Shown one piece after another: positions 48,843-59,700 of a stretch of DNA of 64,000 bases. The notes beneath the pieces are model-generated. The model was given only the letters and a program-made list of their open reading frames with translations, ran no database searches and was not told the origin of the DNA. Where the stretch lies: positions 1,671,347-1,735,346 of the forward strand of contig CM060107.1 in assembly GCA_030522415.1 (NCBI GenBank), read 5' to 3'. The stretch's first letter is position 1. Each line of letters begins with the position of its first letter. The position numbers and the translations under genes were made by a program. This DNA is from Channallabes apus. Taxonomy: Eukaryota; Chordata; Actinopteri; Siluriformes; Clariidae.

Positions 48843-51107
48843 ATGAACCAACCCATACCTGGCCCTAGCTCTTCACCTGGGGAGCCAGTAGAGGAACATC
48901 TAGAAGACCCCACAAGTCCAACTTTAGACCAGAAACCAACAAAAGAACAGGTGGAACTCCTGCTGCCTGCATTAAAACTCAAACACGGATTAACAAATAG
49001 TGCCTTGGAGGACATCATGCATCTTATCAACTTTAGTGCTGGTCCTGGTGGGGAATTGGTTAGTGGCTCAAAGTACCTTTTCTACAAAGCATTTGATTCA
49101 GTGAAAGACATATTAGAAGTACATTATGTGTGCAAGAGTTGCAACGTAAGCATGCAGGAAGGTCCCTTTAATGTCAAGTGCCCAGTCTGTGACCAGGACA
49201 CATCAAAACTGCATGCACAGAAAGACCAGTGTTTTTTGTACTTGCCACTACAATACCAAATTAAAAAACTGCTTGAGGACCACCAATTAGGGAAACACCT
49301 GAAGCACCGTTTTGAGAAGAAGGATGCCTCCATCAAAGATATATACGATGGACATTTATACAAAAAACTATCACCCCTTGCATCACCAGAAAACATATCA
49401 CTGACTTTCAACTGTGATGGAGTGCCAGTGCACAAATCAAACACAAAAAGTTTGTGCCCTATTTTGTGTACTGTTAATGAACTGCCAATACAACTACGTG
49501 CAAAACATGTTATGCTTTGTGGCCTGTGGTTCGGTCAAAACAAACCATATATGAACAGTTACATGAAACCATTTGCCAATGAATGAGTAGAGTTGTACTC
49601 TAATGGTCTTATATAGCAAAGTGAGAGTGGGGAAGTTGTCACAAGTAAAGTACTGCTTACTACCATGGTGGCAGATTCAGTTGCCCGGCCAATGATTCAG
49701 AACTTTAAACAGTTTAATGGGGAGTTTGGGTGTTCATTTTGTTTGCAGAAAGGAACAAGTGTGTTAAAACGCAGGGGACGTGTAAGGGCTTATCCCTATG
49801 AAAAAGCAGAGTTGAGGAATCCCTCCCAGACTGACGATCTGGTAGAAGAGGCTCTTGCTGGAAACCCCAGTAAGGGAGTAAAAGAGCCTAGTATTTTGTC
49901 TTGTCTACCTGATTTTAATATCATTGATGGCTGTGTTCCAGATTATATGCACAGTGTGCTGCTGGGTGTGGCAAGAAGCATCAGCACGCTGTGGTTTCAT
50001 TCTGAAAACAACCAATCGCCATGGTATATCGGACGCTCAACAGAACAGATTGATGTCATTTTAACTTCTATTAAACCCCCCTGTAATGTTTCCCGTGTCC
50101 CCCGCTCAGTGAAGGAGAATAAGTTCTGGAAGGCACACGAGTGGAACATGTGGTTGTTTTATTACAGCATACCAACATTGAAAGGGGTTTTACCTGAAAA
50201 ATATCTGAAGCACTGGTTTAAGTTGGTAAAGGGGGTTTCTCTTCTACTCGGTGAGAATATATCACCACTGCACATATCAGAATCTGAGGGGTTGCTAACA
50301 GAGTTTGTTCAGGAAATGGAGACCCTTTATGGGATCAATAATGTCACTTTCAATGTACATTTGTGCCTTCATCTGCCCAATACTGTGAGGAACTGGGGTC
50401 CCCTCTGGGCACAGTCTGCATTTGTGTTTGAGTCATACAATGGGATCATTTTAGATATGATAAAGAGCAGCCAGGGAGTTTCTCTGCAGATAATGAAAAC
50501 AGTTTGGCTAAAGGTTGCATTTTCATCATTTTCCCAAAAAAACATGGTGACAGCTTCTGATGATTACTTAGCTCTCTTAGAGTCTTTTTCAGTTGAGAAA
50601 AAAATGGTGCAGGAAGTAAGCCGATCTCATGGTGTTACATCTCTGGGTAGGCCTAAAATTTGTATGATCAGAAATGATGATTTTCTGGCCTTGAACAGCA
50701 TCAGCAACCTAGGAAATAGAGTCATTGTGAAGTATTTTTGCAGAGTAGTAGTTAATGATGAAATAGTTCATTCACAAAACTACTCGCATACTTTTCAGAG
50801 AAACTCGTACACTGTCATTCTTTCTGATCGAGAGGAAAGTATTTTCTCTGTGAAGACATTCATTGTCTGTGATCTGGGGCAGGGGGAGACATGTTATGCA
50901 GTGGGGAAGTACTACCAAAAAGTGAAACAGGACATCTGTGGTCAATTTAAGAATCCTTGTTATTTCATCCCTGTAGGGAAAAGTCTGGGGCCTGTAGTTG
51001 CTATACAAGCATCTCTGATAAAAGAAAAGTGTCTGTTCATTAACACTGTGAACAGAAATGTTGACATTGTCTTCAAATTCATTAACCACAGTGAAATGCT
51101 CAGATAA

Positions 51108-51655
51108 ATGTGGGATGATGATGATTACTTGAATGTATGTTCTTTGGATATTTTTTTTCTTGCTACGTTTAGACTGTAATGTCCTTTCAGCCATATTCCT
51201 CTAGAAACTGCTTTAAGACAATACAGAAAACATTGCATTTTGCATTATATTTGGTGGATGTAACAATGAATGTGTGGATGTGTATGAGCTGTAATGTGAA
51301 TCTGGAAGTGACTTGAAATTGGAAAAAAAGACTTGATTGACAAAATAAAAAAAATAAAAAATAAAAACATTTTGTTATACATTTCCTTCTTTTCCACTAT
51401 TTTCAGACAAGAAAGAATTAACCTTGTAAATGTTTCAGGAAAACGTGTAGACATCATAGCGTTCCATCTCCTCTCACTTATTTGCCATAGTTAAATTGTA
51501 ATGCCAATTACATGTGATACCAATTTCATGTGTTCAAAAAACATACGTTTTTTTTTTTTAGTTAGTTAGTTCTTAGTTATTGCCTAATAGAAAATATGAG
51601 CTAGGCATGCATGTATGACAGTTGCCAAAGTGAGATATGAGCTAAAATGACCAGA
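51108..51655. other. 3' flank of the transposase gene
   Basis: AATAAA-type signals lie near 51343-51362. No further gene was seen. Confidence 0.45.
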
Positions 51656-51659
51656 TCCT

Positions 51660-51865
51660 GCCATGAGCAATATAGGAGACATTGTATGTACATATAGGGC
51701 TTATATGTGGATATAAAGAAGCAATACAGGAGACCTATATGGCCTGTATATGCACATATATGCACCTCAATTTTGCCTACATGTGGCATATATACGCATA
51801 TATATTATCATATATAGGCATATATACTGAATATAGGTTTCATATATGCGCATTGTCGTGGCAAA
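51660..51865. repeat. AT-rich subterminal-like array, right
   Basis: Units such as GCACATATATGCACCT, GGCATATATACGCATATATA and AATATAGGTTTCATATATGC resemble the left array at 33690-34140. AACCTATAT-type motifs appear in opposite orientation at the two sides. The array is cut by the retroviral LTR at 51871. Confidence 0.55.
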
Positions 51866-51870
51866 TTTGT

Positions 51871-53588
51871 TGTGAACTATGTAAATTTTCCAAACAAAAT
51901 CAATAACTACTCAAGTACTGAAATAGCAAAAGAGTTTATTGCAACCAAAAGTAAATGGACGGCACTGGACTAGCCAGACAAAAGATGAACAGATAAAAAC
52001 TGCAAGATTTCTCTCCTTTCCTCTCTCACTTCCCTAATTTTACAGGGTTTATATACCTTCACTTAACAATTACATCATTGTTTGCTCCTTCTTAAGTCAC
52101 GAAACCTTTTTAATATTCATGAGATGTGAGCTAATTCTATTCTGATCAGATTGATGTGGCACCTCCCAATTGCATAATTTTTCCTCTCATCTCATATTTA
52201 TTCATGTCTGGGCAGGCCTAAGACGTTAGACGGTCTTACGTTCTCCTTTTTTGGAGAAAGTTTGGTTTATTCCTTTTTTTCTTGACCAGATCATTGACCA
52301 CCGTTGGTAACTTGGGTTTTTGTGGAAGCCGCAATCTTTCAAAATCTTCCTCATCAAGATGTGTAAGTGTTATATTTTGGTTATTCTTACCATAGTTAAT
52401 TTTATCTAATTTGTCTTTAACTGTCCATTATGTATTTACTTTATTTACTTGTATAGAGATTATTTATCTATTAGTACTTTAATATATTCAGGTTATTCAT
52501 TTTGATTAAATATTAAATCTCTTTATATAACTAAATGATTATTTTAATGATTTTGAACATATATATATCAATTAGTATACTTTTGTTTAATTTACTTAAT
52601 TATTATAGGATAGATATTAAGATTAAAGATTAATTAAATCAGCTTAAATCAGTTCATTGATTAGGTTTGTTAATATTTATTTTTCATTTACCTACTGCTA
52701 TTCCTATACTATGGTTAGTTTAAGACAATCACATTAATCTGATTATTGGTATGATTATTTATATTGCTAGTTCTTAGGTCTTATACTACTAAAATCAATA
52801 ATGTAATGTTTCTTTTAATATGTGCAGAGTGCATTTTTTTCCCCAGATTTACTAAACCCATGTTTACTAAATCCTCTCTAATTTTGTTTAATTCTAGCTC
52901 GCAGGCAGCGTTCTTCTCGCTCATCCTCTCATCTGAGATTACTTCTGGGAGCAGGTGGTTACACCTTCCCCTACTCACACCGAACCACCACAATTTGCAT
53001 CTGGTTAGAACTCTGAGGGGCCTACCTCTGAGGATGATATTGCTGAAAATTACTGATTAATTAGATTTTTTCTTTATAACAAATATGATTTATGCTGTTT
53101 TTCTGCTTCTTAAAAGCAGAAGTCTGGCTTTTTTTCACTTTGTGTCCCAATTAAAGCAGAACCGAAAGTTTATTTTTATAATTTTTATCAATGCTTGCAT
53201 TTTCTGTATTTTTTCCTCCAATAAAGTTCCTTAATTTCTTGCACTCTGTGTGTACGGGTTGTTCTTGGGTCACACTTTGCATACTTTTTCTTTAATTATT
53301 ATTAAAACAACCATTATCATAAACCACGTAGATATTACGAGTAGATATTATTAGTACATAATGATAAAATGTTAGTAAATATTATTGATATTGTTTTTTC
53401 TTTAGTTTTCTTGTCTGTTACCTATCCCTTGCCTCCTGCCTGCGTGTTTTCTCACTTCCTCAATTTGTCGTGCAGGCGCCTTTTCTGTTTTCGTAGCGAG
53501 TTGGATCAAGGCCTCTTAGACAGAGGCCTTCTGGGTATTTGGTACCTTACACTTGACTACAATTATAATACAATAAAATTTTTCCACA
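51871..53588 (-). repeat. 3' LTR of the retrovirus (proposed)
   Basis: On the minus strand it starts TGTGGAAAAA right after a polypurine tract (CAGGGGGGAC) and ends TTCACA. A TATATAA box (about 52047-52055) is followed 110 bases on by AATAAA (51935-51940). This fits U3, R and a short U5. The length (1.7 kb) is large, and no second LTR is available for comparison. Confidence 0.5.
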
Positions 53589-54105
53589 GTCCCCCCTGAA
53601 AGCCATAAATATGGCTTTACTCAAATTTCCACAGTCCCGCTTATCTTATACTTAAGGAGGAGCAAGTATGGATTATACACACATTTGCGAACAGTCATAT
53701 AAAACATTAAATGACATATTTCTTGAACCTTTTAACAATTGCTATTTTCTATCCCTTTCTCGGATTGACCTTGAGGTCACTACCTTGTAATCAGGAGAGA
53801 TTATAGCTAATCTTAGGTTCTCTGCTCAGGGGTAGGCGAAAAACCCTCATGGTCAAATTTTGAGGGAAAATTCCTAGCATCTGACACTCCATTAGCATCT
53901 GGTCAGAGGACTCAACAGCAATAAGGCAGTAATGATCTATGGATCATAAAAATGAACACAAAAAATCATAAACAAAACATTAAGACAAAAATCAAAAACC
54001 TAACTATAAATTGAAATCATTAATACAATATATCAAACTTAATTAAAGTATTAACATAGAAATTACAATGAATCACATTTTTCTATTGGTTTATGGACCA
54101 GGAGT
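53589..54105. other. Region between env remnant and LTR
   Basis: The polypurine/LTR junction sequence is partly duplicated at 53626-53640. No gene was seen. Confidence 0.45.
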
Positions 54106-54834
54106 TCATGGTTTTCGAAGTTGTCGGTAACGATAGTGTCTATGTATCCATGTTGGTAATGATATTGACAAATTGCTTACGTTCGTTGACCAAATGTTTC
54201 TTATGCATCCATAGTCCGTTTTGTTTTTATTGGTATAGTACAGATTTGAATTATTTTGTGAGAATGTCCTATTTGGGGAGGTTGTTGGCAGACTCGCTAA
54301 CCAGGCTTGTTGCTTTGGATTAGAGTTCCATAGCTCAAAATCGTTGATTGAGAAAGAGACAACGTTAAAAGTTCGGCATTGAAGAATGTCTTCTGAGATT
54401 AAGTATCCTTGATAATTTTCTGTCTCATAACACTCAGAGACAGACAATGTTCGCAAGCAGTACCACTGAGTTGTAGTAATACACAGTTCAGGAGTGGTAT
54501 TTGCAAAGTATTTTGTTTCAGTTTTGTCTCGTATCCACGTGTCTCGATTCAATATTAGATTTGAAAAGTCAAGTAGGAGTTTAGCAGGACGACGAAGCTC
54601 ATGTACAGTAGTCCACTGTTTCAGATCTGTAAGGCTAAGATTCGGAATGTACTGTCCTACCCAGGGATCAAGGCTTGTGTCAGAGCGGTGAAGACTTGCT
54701 TGCTGACAGACGTAGCATATTGTGCCACCTCCCTCTTTTTGGCATTCTTTATGGATCAGTTCATGTATGAACATGTCAACAGTGAGATGGTGGTCTCTGC
54801 CTCCTGTCGCCATAGTAATGTCCTGATCCTGCAC
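54106..54834 (-). pseudogene. Possible env surface-subunit remnant
   Basis: This 242-codon frame has several N-glycosylation sequons (NTT, NRT, NNS, NVS and others) and scattered cysteines, including CYVCQQ. That fits a glycoprotein ectodomain. No signal peptide, fusion peptide or membrane segment is present. It lies 3' of the membrane-anchor remnant, the reverse of normal env order. I do not recognise it by sequence, and the call rests on position and composition. Confidence 0.4.
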
Positions 54835-55040
54835 ACACTAAACTACATACATACTGATACATAATAATGCAGTAAATCAAAGTTGTATAGCAATTATTAT
54901 CATTATATATAGTCTATATTTTGTTAGTCTTGATTTTATATCAATTCATAATATTCATAATGTTAGATTTGTTATATACTTTGCATATATGAATTCTGGA
55001 TTGCATTTACATATTTACATGCCTGCCTTTGTTTTAACAT

Positions 55041-58000
55041 TTATAAAGTACTGTCTTCTTCAATTTCCATGACTAAGCTAGTTCTCATAGTAGGTATTGT
55101 TTCATAGCTATGTTCAACAGTTGGTTCAGGTGCTTCAGTTTCACGTATTAGCATTACATATTGTCCTAGTAAATTATTTCCAATTTTACTGATTATTCCT
55201 CTTATTAGGGGTATAACACAACAGATTATTAGTAAAGTGGCTAACAGGACTGCTCCTATCATGGTGCCTATTCTAGTTAAGTATGCCTTCCAGTCGGCTG
55301 AGAAGAACCATGGTGTCCATGTCTGATGGGTGGCAATTGTATTTTGTACGTGTTCATCTCGTAGGGTTTTCATTCTTTCAGCTGCTGGTTGTATAGCTTT
55401 TACTCGTGCTCGGGTACGGTGTGCTGGACCATGTTCTTCATTTTCACTATCATCATCGTTGAAATGATTACTGTCGAAATGTTGTTCTGTCGTAGAGAGT
55501 TCTATGTCCTTTGGTGGTGTCTCAATGTCTTTCGGAACTTTAGCCTTGCAACAGTGATTTAAGTGATACCAGTGTTCTTTACCTTCTACCTTGATGGCTG
55601 TTGGAGTGGCAAGCACCAACTTGTATGGTCCTTCTCTGCGGCCTTGTGCCCAGTGTTTTCGTCTAAATACTTTGATATACACCCAGTCCCCTATATTTGC
55701 TGATTGCAGTCCTTTCTTGTTAATTGTTCCTCCATGAGTTGCTTCGTTAGTCTGTGAAAATAGAACTTTATGAATATCCGTTAAATGTTTGACGTAACTC
55801 TCCATTTCATTTTCAAGTTGTTCAAGAGCAGGTCCATCATATGGTGTGCGGATGCGGGGAACAGACATTGGTCTTCCGGTGAGCATTTCGTGTGGAGTTA
55901 AGTGAGTCATGCGATTGGTTTGAGATCGCATCTTCATTAGTGCTAGGGGCAATGCGTCCATCCAAGATAATTTAGAACTCGCACAAATCTTGGCAATTTT
56001 AGTCTTTAATACTCCATTGGCGCGTTCTACCATCCCTTGTGATTGTGGATGATAAACACATCCTAATTTGTGTGTTATGCATAAAGCCTCAGTGACGGAT
56101 TTTATAACGTCATTTACAAAGTGGGATCCATTATCCGAACTTAATATATCTGGAATCCCAAATCGTGGAATTATTTCTCTAACTAGGAATTTTGCTACAG
56201 TTTTTGCATCTGCTTTAGCAGTAGGAGTAGCTTCTACCCATCGACTAAATCGGTCTTCCACGACTAAAATGTATCTTTTCCCTCTTTTGCGATCTATCAT
56301 ATCTACGAAATCCATTATTAAGTGTCTAAAGGGGCCCATGGGTTGAGGAATATGTCCTAGCGGAGTTGTTGATGCTTTTCTTATGTTATATTGACCACAA
56401 ATTTCACATGCTGATAAATAGTTATCGATTTGGCTGGCAAGATAAGGTGACCACCATTCTGAGCGGATTGAACGTAGGATTTCCCCCCTGGCGCAATGAT
56501 CAATTCCATGGGCGGACTTTATTAACATGGGGAGGTATGACGCAGGTGCTACAAAAAGCCCTTCGCAACTACGCCAGATGTTAGTATCTTGATCGAGTTT
56601 TGCTCCGCGCCTTGTCCAAATAGCTTTTTCATAAGCAGGGGCTGAGCTTTGCATTTCTGCAATGTGTTTTAAAGTTAATTCAGTATCAACAGGTTCTATG
56701 TCTCCCGTAACTACTGGGATCATGACGCAAGTAGAAGCAGATCCCAGGGCTGCTTTCTTTGCAGCTTCATCTGCTGCGGCATTGCCTCGTGAAATGAATG
56801 ATCCATCTGACTTATGAGCACGGCATTTTACAACAGCTAATTTTGATGGGAGTGTCATAGCATGCAAGAGGTCAGATATTGCTTGTCCATGAGAAATTGG
56901 CGATCCGTCAGTTCGCAAAAATCCTCTCTGTGCCCATATTGTTCCAAAAATATGAATTACCCCATACCCATATGATGAATCAGTATATATAGTACACATT
57001 TTTCCAGTGCCAAGGTTACAGGCAGCTGTTAACGCTTTAATTTCCGCCAGTTGGGCAGAACATGGCTGAGGGATGAAGGTAGAGGAAACAACATGATACG
57101 TTTTATTGTCTACGGATGGCGACACTATAGCGTATCCAGCTTTATTTTCGCATTGGTCTCGGAAACACGATCCATCTACAAAAAATACCTGTTCTGCATC
57201 TTTTAGCGGTTGGTTTTCTAAGTCCGGTCGGGCTTTAACAAATTTGTTTGACTCCTCTGAGCAATCATGCGGAGTTCCGTCTATTGGTAATACTATTAAG
57301 TTAGCCGGGTTCACGGTTTTACATCGTTCAATGGTTAGTTCGGATGCTGATAAGATGACGTCATACGCAGAACAACGTGCATTAGTTATCACAAACATTT
57401 GGCTAGTTAATAATGCATGTATTGCATGCGTAGTATACAGAGTGGTTGGATGTCCCATAGTGATACTTGATGCTTTTTTATAAGCAAATGCAGCTGCTGC
57501 AAGACCTCTGTAACATGGGGGCATCCCTTTTTCAATGCTGTCGAGAGCAGTACTATAATACGCTATGGGTTGCTTGCCCATTCCATGCTGCGTTTGGGTT
57601 AGTACGGCAGAGGCAAAGCCTTGTCGTTCTGAAACGTATAACTGAAATGGTTTGGTATAATCGGGACTAGCTAGAGCAGGTGCTGAAGCTAACGATGTCT
57701 TAATACAATTAAATGAAGCTAATGCTTCAGGTGTCCAGATGAGTGGCGAGTTGGGTTTGGTTCGAACAACAGTTTTAATCAGATCTCTTAAAGGTTGCAC
57801 TTGGGACGCAAAATCACATATCCAGGGCCGACTAAACCCTGCCATTCCTAAGAATGATAGCATTTGTTTTACTGTCTGGGGCTGAGGAGCTTTTAAAATG
57901 ACCTCAATATGGGTAGGTGAAATCTTTTTATTGGTTCCTTCTAACACTCGCCCTAAATATTCAACTGTCTGCTTACAGAACTGTAATTTATCTTTGCTTA

Positions 58001-59645
58001 CCTTATGTCCATTTTCTGCCAGCATAGTCAACACTTTCACTGTGTCCCTTTGACATTGTTCTTTTGTTGGACTGCAAATTAAAATGTCATCAACGTATAT
58101 TTACAGACGGCTTGGTATCGAGAGCGTAGCCAAGTCACGCGCTAACACCTGGTTAAAGAGGGAAGGAGACTCCACATATCCTTGTGCTAAAGATTGGTAC
58201 GTATATTGTTGACCTTCGTAAGTAAAGGCGAACAAGTACTGAGAATCGGGATGCAGAGGAATGCTGAAAAAAGCGGAACATAAATCGATAACTGAGTACC
58301 ACTTAGTCCCCTCTGGAATATTGGACAATATTGTGTGTGGATTAGGAACTACAGGAGTGTCTGCAATTACTATATTGTTAATTGCTCTGAGGTCATGAAC
58401 CAATCTCCATTTCTTAGAGTTTTCCTTTTGTAGCGGAAAAATAGGAGTATTACAAGGACTTGAAGTGGGAATAAGCACTCCAGCTTTCACCAGTCCTGTG
58501 ATTGTGGGTCTGATGCCTTCAATTGCTTCGGATGACAGAGGATACTGTTTTACATATGGGAGCCGGGCATTAGGTTTAACTTGGACTTTTACCAAACCTG
58601 CTGATTTGACTAGTCCTACATCTGTATGATGCTTAGACCATAATATTTCTGGAACTTCTTGAAGTATCTTTTCCTCTAGTTCCCTTTCTTTATCTTCAAT
58701 AACTGACATTTGTGCGATTGCCGTATCTTTATCATGCAATTCTATATCTACATGTGTGGCAACAACACTGCCTATGTTTTCTTGTGATATATACATGAAT
58801 TTCCTATCAGGTGATAGATGTATGTATGCATTCAAAGTTGGTTCCCTTTCGCTTATTTGTTTGGCTTCCTTAACCATCTTACCTAGGTCTTTTTGTTCAC
58901 AATTTTCCGCAATCATCAGAGAGACATGTGGCACCGCATGTTTAACTTGGTACCAATCTTGAACTTTTTCGGGCAGTTGTGCAATAGCTGCCACTCCTTG
59001 TGGGCCGATTATGATTTCCATGGTTTTCATGTCCATTTCACTGCCTTCTATCAAGTCTTCCCACAATGTGGCAAATTCTTCATCATGGTTTGAGTCATAC
59101 TTTATGGTGCAATGTAGTGGTAAGTCTATTTCCCGACAATCTGGTCGTAAATGAGTAATCCATGGTTTCCATTCTTGATAAGTGTTCCAGAGACCAGATG
59201 GTAGGTTGTATTCTAACCAATATACCACATTAACTTCTTTAGGTGTTGTATCTGGATTATGGATGAGTAGACATTGTGTTGCTAGGGTTTCTGGAAAGGT
59301 AACCCAGAGTCCTGTTGGTCCATAGTGTATTTTTGCTCCTAATTTACATAATGTGTCTCTTCCCAAGAGGTTCATAGGTGCATGCGGGGAATAAAGTAGT
59401 GGAGCATTAATAGTTACCCCATCCAATGTTAGTTCTTGAGGTTCGGTAAACCGTAAAGTCTGAGTTTTTCCCGAGAAGCCCACTGTTTGTATTGCTTTAC
59501 GGGTAAGGGGGAGTCTAGAGCCTGCTTGTCCAATGCTTGAGTATGTCGCTCCGGTGTCAATCATAAACGGTGCTTCTAGACATTGTCCTATTTTCACTGT
59601 CACCGTAGGTTCTTGAGCTGGATATAATGTGGTGACAAACTGCAT
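55041..59645 (-). pseudogene. Retroviral pro-pol with env anchor fused at the end
   Basis: The protease (FMIDTGATYSS, NLLGRDTL) is followed by the RT. A TAA at 58101-58103 lies immediately before the catalytic YVDD box. The frame continues from 58040 through RNase H (FVDGSCF, IYTDSSYGYG) and the integrase. The integrase has the zinc finger HGIDHCARG ... CEICGQ and the D,D35E core (IMDFVDMI, SSDNGSHF, HPQSQGMVERANG). The last 100 or so codons (55041-55340) encode a tryptophan-rich stretch, a membrane helix (near 55200-55265) and a tail typical of an Env transmembrane subunit. Most of env has therefore been deleted and its end joined in frame to integrase. The gene is non-functional as read. 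Confidence 0.85.
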
Positions 59646-59700
59646 AAGCTCCCCCTTATTAGGCTCCTCTGGGCATCTTCAGTAGTTAGGGTTTTGGCCT

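Larger units (their letters stand above)
45871..51107 (+). pseudogene. EnSpm/CACTA-like (Tnp2-type) transposase, four exons
   Basis: Exons are 45871-45953, 48122-48178, 48254-48311 and 48843-51107. All boundaries are GT/AG and in phase. Exon 1 has a basic NLS-like RTKRRRKRK and exons 2-3 are acidic. Exon 4 has a Cys pair finger (VCKSCNVS ... CPVCDQD) and a Tnp2-like core: NCDGVPVHKSNTKSLCPI, AKHVMLCGLWFGQNKPYM, PDYMHSVLLGVARS, then FNVHLCLHLPNTVRNWGPLW and SAFVFESYNG. The last part matches the DUF4218-like region of CACTA transposases. Two in-frame stops fall between core blocks, TGA at 49584-49586 and TAG at 49614-49616. The frame is otherwise open to 51107 (about 820 residues). It would need both stops bypassed to act. 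Confidence 0.78.
33671..51865. mobile_element. Putative composite EnSpm/CACTA-like transposon with a BEN-domain gene
   Basis: Two divergent multi-exon genes share a short promoter region: a BEN-domain gene (34217-45617, minus) and a Tnp2-type transposase (45871-51107, plus). Subterminal-like repeat arrays lie outside each gene. Nested younger insertions are Gypsy 35935-41547, SINE 41783-41980, MITE 43051-43206, piggyBac-like 43837-44636 and L2 46003-47820. Without these the element is roughly 9-10 kb. I could not find matching CAC... termini. The right end probably lies beyond the retrovirus that begins at 51871. Treating both genes as one element is inference. Confidence 0.55.

Noticed and set aside
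56068..56346. Plus-strand ORFs across retroviral pol and gag
   Set aside because: Shadows of the minus-strand pol and gag frames.
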